Assembly: GCA_023380955.1 (NCBI GenBank)
Contig: JAMCTB010000171.1
Span: forward strand, 1-10,853
Length of the DNA stretch: 10,853 nucleotides
Direction of reading: 5' to 3'
Origin: Chloroflexota bacterium
Lineage (GTDB): Bacteria > Chloroflexota > UBA6077
Each line of letters opens with the position of its first letter. Position 1 is the first letter of the stretch. Under the pieces are notes generated by a model, which made no database searches, was not told where the DNA came from, and worked only from the letters and a program-made list of their open reading frames with translations. A program made the translations under genes and the position numbers. Shown piece by piece: positions 7,325 through 10,853 of this stretch.

Positions 7325-8523
7325 GGCCGCCTCCTTACGACGGCCAGCACGTGAGTGTCCTCTACCTGGAACTCCAGCGGCGGATTTGCGTTTCTTTGGA
7401 GCTCTCTTCTGGCCAACGATATCCCCACTCCAAAACGCTGGACATACCCCAGGTTCTTCAACGCCTCTGCCAGATGCGGGTTCCTGTAGTCGGTGACCCC
7501 TGGACGGCCGAAGTTCTGCCGGTTCACCTGCCCGAAGGGCCCGCCGGGGCTCTGGATTTCGATCCTGTCGTTGAACCACGTGATCCGCACTGGAGCATTT
7601 GTGCCCTCGTAGGTCCGGTGCAGCACGGCGTTGCGCGCCAACTGCTGGAGGGCCACGATGGGGTAGTCAGGAGAGCGAACCTCCATCGGCTGTGTACTGA
7701 TGTCGGAGGCCGTAGCGATGTGGGCTTCGAACAGTTGATCAATAAAACCGAGCATCTCAGAGAGCGGCCCGCCGATTTCCTTCTGATCCTTGATGGGATC
7801 GGTTAGATCCAGACCGTCCAGCCGGAGGAACTGGACGTACGCTCCAGGAAGGAACTCCCTGGGGTCCTTGCCGATCACCAGCAGCCCCAGCACCGTGGGG
7901 GAATTGGGAGAGCCGAGAGATACAAAGCGCAGCGAAGCCAGTTGCTGCTCGGGGGAGCGCTCGTTCTCTTGCATCACCTCAGGGGACACGGCGGACGGGA
8001 GGTAGACCCGATAGAACAGATCCAGATCCAGGTCTTCCAGAGTCGCGGAGGTCGCGGTCCTGAGGTCAAAGGGAAGATCCTTCGACCGCCGCTTCTCCGT
8101 GAGCCGTCGCTCCTCCTCGGCCGTGGCAACTGCCCGCCGTGGTCCGACGCGGACCCACACCCGCCCCCTGAGCCGAACAGGCGGCGCGTCGGAGGGCTCC
8201 ACAACCACCACGGCCAACTCACACCCGCCAACCGAACGCTTCTCGACCACCATGGTTGGGAAAGGGGTGATGTTTCCATCGAAGCGCATATCGGACAGCG
8301 TCAGGAGAAGCTGGTCGTTGATGGCCAACCCAGCGCACTTGCCGTCATCGTTCGCGCCGATGAATAGGACCCCCGGCTTGCGGTGGTCGGGCAGGTCGTT
8401 GGCGAAGGCGCAGATGGCCTCGCGGAGTTTCTCACGATCGGATGCGGACGCCTTCCGCTCGACACGATGTGACTCAAGGTCCGCTAGCAGTAACGCCAGA
8501 TCGTGATCGGATTGATAGGTCAT
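7321..8523 (-). CDS. AlbA_2 (Schlafen-like) domain protein with C-terminal ATP-binding domain
   Basis: A 400-residue protein starting at the ATG at 8523, with GAGGAG a few bases upstream. Residues about 15-140 match AlbA_2: ESHRVERKA at 17-25, the GVLFIGANDDGKCAGL strand-turn at 51-66 and VWVRVGPRRAVA at 122-133. The C-terminal third resembles the COG2865 ATPase-type domain: LARNAVLHRTY at 295-305, DRIEIQSPGG at 319-328, YRNPHLAEAL at 346-355 and GVGI at 365-368. Proteins of this layout are annotated as ATP-binding regulators; AlbA_2/Schlafen domains can bind or cleave nucleic acid, and several occur in phage defence. The stop overlaps the ParA start by ATGA, so the two are probably made in fixed ratio. 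Whether it acts as a regulator, sensor or nuclease cannot be told from the sequence. Confidence 0.82.
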   Translation of the reverse strand: MTYQSDHDLALLLADLESHRVERKASASDREKLREAICAFANDLPDHRKPGVLFIGANDDGKCAGLAINDQLLLTLSDMRFDGNITPFPTMVVEKRSVGGCELAVVVVEPSDAPPVRLRGRVWVRVGPRRAVATAEEERRLTEKRRSKDLPFDLRTATSATLEDLDLDLFYRVYLPSAVSPEVMQENERSPEQQLASLRFVSLGSPNSPTVLGLLVIGKDPREFLPGAYVQFLRLDGLDLTDPIKDQKEIGGPLSEMLGFIDQLFEAHIATASDISTQPMEVRSPDYPIVALQQLARNAVLHRTYEGTNAPVRITWFNDRIEIQSPGGPFGQVNRQNFGRPGVTDYRNPHLAEALKNLGYVQRFGVGISLARRELQRNANPPLEFQVEDTHVLAVVRRRP

Positions 8524-8723
8524 ACGTCTCCTCGTGATACCGCCTGCTCTCCTGCGGCACGGTCACCAACTCCGCGGACATGCCGCCGCGCATCGTACAC
8601 GCCATATGTATGGTCAGTCGTCCGGGCAAGCCTCATGCCGCGACGAGCAGGCGACCGGCCCGGCGAGGCTGCTGCTAAAGCAAAGCGCCGATTCCTTTAA
8701 CGAGCCCGGCGGATATGCAGATT

Positions 8724-8841
8724 TCCTTACCAGCAGCAGTGCAAAGGATCCCTCACCTGCGGCAGCCTGGGGTACGGTGTGGCGCAATCGTACACCACAT
8801 AGAGTCAGTGCAGCCCACGGGGGTTGTACTCTTTTCCCAAA
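8724..8841 (-). pseudogene. Decayed DUF3883 helicase-tail remnant
   Basis: Reading the minus strand from 8841 in shifting frames gives matches to the last part of the intact helicase tail: FGK for WGK, then LYVVYDCATPYPRLPQVRDP for its LYVVYDCGTSHPRLLRVRDP. There is a stop codon where the Tyr-Trp should be, a frame change near the start and another after RDP. It is therefore a non-coding relic of a second helicase gene end. It directly abuts the truncated DUF5615 fragment at 8842, and the readthrough of that fragment into the relic's wrong frame makes a meaningless 98-codon ORF. With the intact tail and the tail in the 63-codon chimera, it is the third copy in the window. Confidence 0.78.
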
Positions 8842-8910
8842 CTCGTGCCCAGCGTCGAGAAACAGCTGGCGGGTTCTGAGGCCGAGGTTCTCGTCAAGCT
8901 TGAAGTTCAC
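8842..8910 (-). pseudogene. Truncated DUF5615 (PIN-like) toxin-type protein, first 23 codons only
   Basis: A GTG at 8910-8908 overlaps the DUF433 stop as GTGA and opens a frame beginning MNFKLDENLGLRTRQLFLDA. This is the characteristic N-terminus of DUF5615 proteins, with the acidic DEN that forms part of the predicted PIN-like active site. The family is normally about 110-125 residues. Here the match stops after GHE (8842) and the sequence becomes helicase-tail remnant. The rest of the gene is absent, so no active product is expected. DUF433-DUF5615 pairs are predicted toxin-antitoxin systems in which DUF433 comes first, as here. Confidence 0.8.
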
Positions 8911-9159
8911 AACGCCGGTCCAATCGGAATCTCAACGTAACGCTCGCGGGCCATTTCGGCGCCATAGGCGATCGCCGCTCGGATATCTTCCGGCGCCAGT
9001 TGGGGGTATTCGTCGATCGATCACTTCGGCCTCGCTCATGCCGGAGGCCAACAAGTCCAGGATCGGCGAAACCCAAAGGCGCGTTCCCCGAACGCAGGGC
9101 TTGCCAAAACAGACGTTCGGGTCGATCGAGATGCGCTGTAAGAGTTGTCCTCGCGTCAT
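8907..9159 (-). pseudogene. DUF433 antitoxin-like gene, frameshifted
   Basis: The ATG at 9159 is preceded by GAGGTG. The frame reads DPNVCFGKPCVRGTRLWVS and ILDLLASGMSEAEVID, a textbook DUF433 start. It then shifts: the expected continuation EYPQLAPEDIRAAIAYGAEM and RERYVEIP lies in another frame. The break coincides with a tandem ATCG duplication on the minus strand (CGATCGAT at 9014-9021 on the plus strand). Removing one four-base copy restores an 82-residue protein ending at the TGA at 8909-8907, the expected family length. As written, only a 75-residue product with an aberrant C-terminus would be made. DUF433 proteins are small helix-turn-helix-like partners of DUF5615. Since the partner is also truncated, the module appears dead; a sequencing error at the repeat is the alternative. 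Confidence 0.85.
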
Positions 9160-9206
9160 AGTTCACCTCGTGAGTCCAATTTGGGGACGACCACCAGGAC
9201 GCCAGA

Positions 9207-9236
9207 ATTGCCAGCGTCCCGGCTTGATCTGGCAAT
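9207..9236. promoter_or_regulatory. Inverted repeat upstream of the DUF433 gene, possible operator
   Basis: On the plus strand ATTGCCAG (9207-9214) and CTGGCAAT (9229-9236) form a perfect 8-bp inverted repeat around a 14-base spacer, 48-77 bases upstream of the DUF433 start. Toxin-antitoxin genes are often autoregulated through such a site. The surrounding 9237-9310 is AT-richer than the flanking genes and holds a weak promoter-like pair for the minus strand (TTGCAT, 17 bases, AAGAAT). A helicase-mRNA hairpin is an alternative, but no T-run follows, so a classical terminator is unlikely. Confidence 0.3.
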
Positions 9237-9336
9237 AATCCAACCGCGCAGTGTCCAATTAAAGCTTTCGGCCAGATTCTTTAACAGCCTCACCAGCCAT
9301 GCAAAACTGCTTTAATAGGCGGTCCGTCGCCACCCG

Positions 9337-10853
9337 TCACTCGGCCTCGGCCGCCGCGAAGATGCTCGCCTCGTCCACCACCACTCCCCCTCTGGCCCGC
9401 ACCAGCAGGCGGGAGAAGGGATCCCGCACCCTCAGCAGCCGCGGGTGCGACGTGCCGCAGTCGTACACCACGTAGAGCCAGTAGCGGTCGCGCAGGTTGT
9501 ACGCCTTGCCCCACTCGTTCTCGGTGAGCTCCACGTCGCCGATCCCGACGCGTCCCTTCACCTCGATGGCTCGTTCCTCTACCACCCCGGGAGGGGAGGT
9601 AGAGAGGGGGCTATTGGGGACACCCCAGACCCCGCCAGACCGCAAACCTGCCCTCTGGCCGGTTTGCGTGCCCTGGACCCGCCGGGAGAGGAGGTCGAAG
9701 CCGGGATGCTCTCCCAGTCCCCCAGCCACCGCGCGCTCCGGCGTCGAGACGTCCCTCACCTCGGCACCTTCCCCCTCCTCGAACGCCCACGCCAGCCGCA
9801 CCGCGATCTGCTCCACCTCCCGGTCGTGCCTCTTCCGGTCATCTGGGTCGGGGGAGGGCACCACCAGGGCGGCCGCCAGGAAGGCCATCTCCCCGGGGGC
9901 GACCAGCTCGGGCTCTCGGCGGAGCGCGGTTAGCGCCTGCTCCCGTCGAGCCGCCAGTGAACGCTGTCGCTCCTTGACCCGTGTGAGCTCGGCCTTCGCC
10001 CTGGCGTCTCCGTTCTGGGCCTTTTCGTAGAGGCCGGCGCGCACCGCCGCCAGCTCAGCATCCTGGTAGTCGTAGCCGCGGGCCACGAAGTCGAGGCGGC
10101 CGGGCAGCTCCTCCACAAGCACCTGCCGGTGCCGCTCCACCATCGGAGAGACTACCCGCTCCCCGGCCTGGCTGCTGGCGATCTCCAGCAGGACCTTCGC
10201 CCTGATGGCAAAGGTGGCTGCGGCGGGCGAGCCGCCGTCCGCGCCCTTCAGAAGAAGGAGATGCTCGAGCGGACACAGCTCGACCTGACCGGTCTCCTCC
10301 TGTCTCAGACCCACCAGCCGGCTCTCCATCGTCTCGGGCCGGCCCAGGCCCGGCATCTCGAGTTCTGCCTGCCTCACCGCACTCACCAGCGCCAGGTGGA
10401 AAAGGTAGGGGCTGCTCCCGTAGGGGTCGACGAATACGCCCCCCCGCAGGGCATCTCGCGCGAAACGGGAGCAGACCAGCGCGCGAAATCGGTCGAAGAG
10501 CGGCTCGCCGGGGTGGAGGAAGATGGCCGTCTCTCCGTTCCTGGGCTTCACCACCGTCAGGTGGTCCCGACGCTCGGGAGGGTAGCTCTCCAGGACGGGC
10601 CACAGCGGATCCAGGGCGCCGGCCTTCAGGGCCTTCAAGGAGAAGACACCGTCCAGATCGCCCTCGAAGCCGATCTCCATCAGAGGGGCCGCGCGCTCCA
10701 CGAAGCGCCGCACGTAGCCCGGGAGCAGCCGCAGCAGCTCCTCCCCCGCCACCTGCCGCCTCAGCTCGGGCAGCGCCACCTTCACGTCGCCCCCATCCCC
10801 GAACAGCCGCCTCTCCCGCTCCGCGAGCGCCTCAACCTGCTCTTTCGTCAGCG
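9337..10853 (-). CDS. Large defence helicase, C-terminal part with DUF3883 (partial, N-terminus outside window)
   Basis: The frame is open from the window edge to a TGA at 9339-9337, about 504 residues. A GTG at 10785 lies inside the gene and is not its start, since the frame continues upstream without a stop. The motor domains are outside. The visible part has a long charged helical region (EKAQNGDARAKAELTRVKER), then REPELVAPGEM, VEQIAVRLAWAFEE and DVSTPERAVAGGL. It ends in DUF3883: PGFDLLSRR, AIEVKGR, VELTENEWGKAYNLRD and YWLYVVYDCG. This ending is typical of SNF2-type helicases in DISARM-like and DUF1156/DUF499 clusters; DUF3883 resembles nuclease-like folds with an ExK (E-V-K here). The helicase call therefore rests on the tail and context. 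A roughly 110-base insertion interrupts DUF3883 in frame. Confidence 0.72.
   Translation of the reverse strand, partial: LTKEQVEALAERERRLFGDGGDVKVALPELRRQVAGEELLRLLPGYVRRFVERAAPLMEIGFEGDLDGVFSLKALKAGALDPLWPVLESYPPERRDHLTVVKPRNGETAIFLHPGEPLFDRFRALVCSRFARDALRGGVFVDPYGSSPYLFHLALVSAVRQAELEMPGLGRPETMESRLVGLRQEETGQVELCPLEHLLLLKGADGGSPAAATFAIRAKVLLEIASSQAGERVVSPMVERHRQVLVEELPGRLDFVARGYDYQDAELAAVRAGLYEKAQNGDARAKAELTRVKERQRSLAARREQALTALRREPELVAPGEMAFLAAALVVPSPDPDDRKRHDREVEQIAVRLAWAFEEGEGAEVRDVSTPERAVAGGLGEHPGFDLLSRRVQGTQTGQRAGLRSGGVWGVPNSPLSTSPPGVVEERAIEVKGRVGIGDVELTENEWGKAYNLRDRYWLYVVYDCGTSHPRLLRVRDPFSRLLVRARGGVVVDEASIFAAAEAE
9571..9682. repeat. In-frame hairpin-bearing insertion inside the DUF3883 coding region
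   Basis: In DUF3883 the GFDLLS block is normally followed within roughly 10-15 residues by IEVK. Here about 38 residues rich in G, P, S and R intervene, including GGVWGVPNSPLSTSPPG. The DNA holds a perfect 8-bp inverted repeat, CGCAAACC (9641-9648) and GGTTTGCG (9661-9668), with a 12-base loop, and nearby GGGGACACCCC (about 9617-9627). It looks like a small palindromic repeat element that entered without breaking the frame. The element's boundaries are estimated from the protein pattern. A lineage-specific linker is the alternative. Confidence 0.42.

Noticed and set aside
7325..7579. 85-residue N-terminal extension of the ParA protein
   Set aside because: It overlaps the AlbA_2 coding end, is Arg/Pro-rich, and the ATG at 7324 has its own GGAGG and an ATGA overlap just before the conserved KGGVGKT motif.
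8520..8636. 38-codon minus-strand ORF whose TGA overlaps the AlbA_2 start
   Set aside because: No ribosome site, no recognisable sequence, and it lies in a gap of decayed DNA; the overlap is probably chance.
8614..8910. 98-codon ORF as a complete gene
   Set aside because: Only the first 23 codons are DUF5615; the rest is the wrong frame of a helicase-tail relic, similar to the shadow frame under the intact tail.
1..10853. CRISPR array, tRNA, rRNA or insertion-sequence transposase
   Set aside because: No regularly spaced repeats, cloverleaf-like sequence, rRNA signature or transposase motifs were found on either strand.

Overview
The window is a high-GC bacterial (less likely archaeal) stretch in which every gene I accept lies on the minus strand, so it reads from high to low coordinates. 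Strong GGAGG-type ribosome sites, ATGA/GTGA stop-start overlaps and GTG or TTG starts suggest a GC-rich thermophile or soil/sediment bacterium. The DUF433-DUF5615 pair would fit Chloroflexota, Cyanobacteria or Deltaproteobacteria, but the sequence does not fix the taxon.

The core is a three-part anti-phage-type locus. It has the C-terminal part of a large helicase-like protein ending in DUF3883 (9337-10853, N-terminus outside the window). It has a complete 1015-residue DUF1156 adenine-specific DNA methyltransferase with Zn-binding cysteines (1938-4985). It also has the N-terminal 584 residues of a DUF499 AAA-type ATPase (1-1753, C-terminus outside). DUF1156 (COG1743) and DUF499 (COG1483) proteins are known to co-occur with SNF2-type helicases in defence islands, a setting comparable to BREX and DISARM.

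About 4.3 kb of other genes and gene fragments sits between the helicase end and the methyltransferase start. In reading order these are: a DUF433 antitoxin-like gene broken by a 4-bp duplication; the first 23 codons of its DUF5615 partner, cut and joined to a decayed helicase tail; an AlbA_2/Schlafen-like ATP-binding protein overlapping a ParA-like ATPase; a 63-codon in-frame chimera of a methyltransferase head and a helicase tail; an Mrr-like restriction endonuclease; then the intact methyltransferase. The layout reads as three successive units of the form 'helicase tail - cargo - (methyltransferase head)', with toxin-antitoxin, AlbA_2+ParA and Mrr-like nuclease as the cargo. The simplest reading is that the junction between helicase and methyltransferase is a place where related clusters exchange accessory genes, and that three rounds are preserved here, two of them as scars.

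Smaller signals include a roughly 110-bp in-frame insertion with a hairpin inside DUF3883, an inverted repeat upstream of the broken antitoxin, a possible 52-codon ORF coupled to the DUF499 start, and uneven GC content within the methyltransferase and at the nuclease gene.
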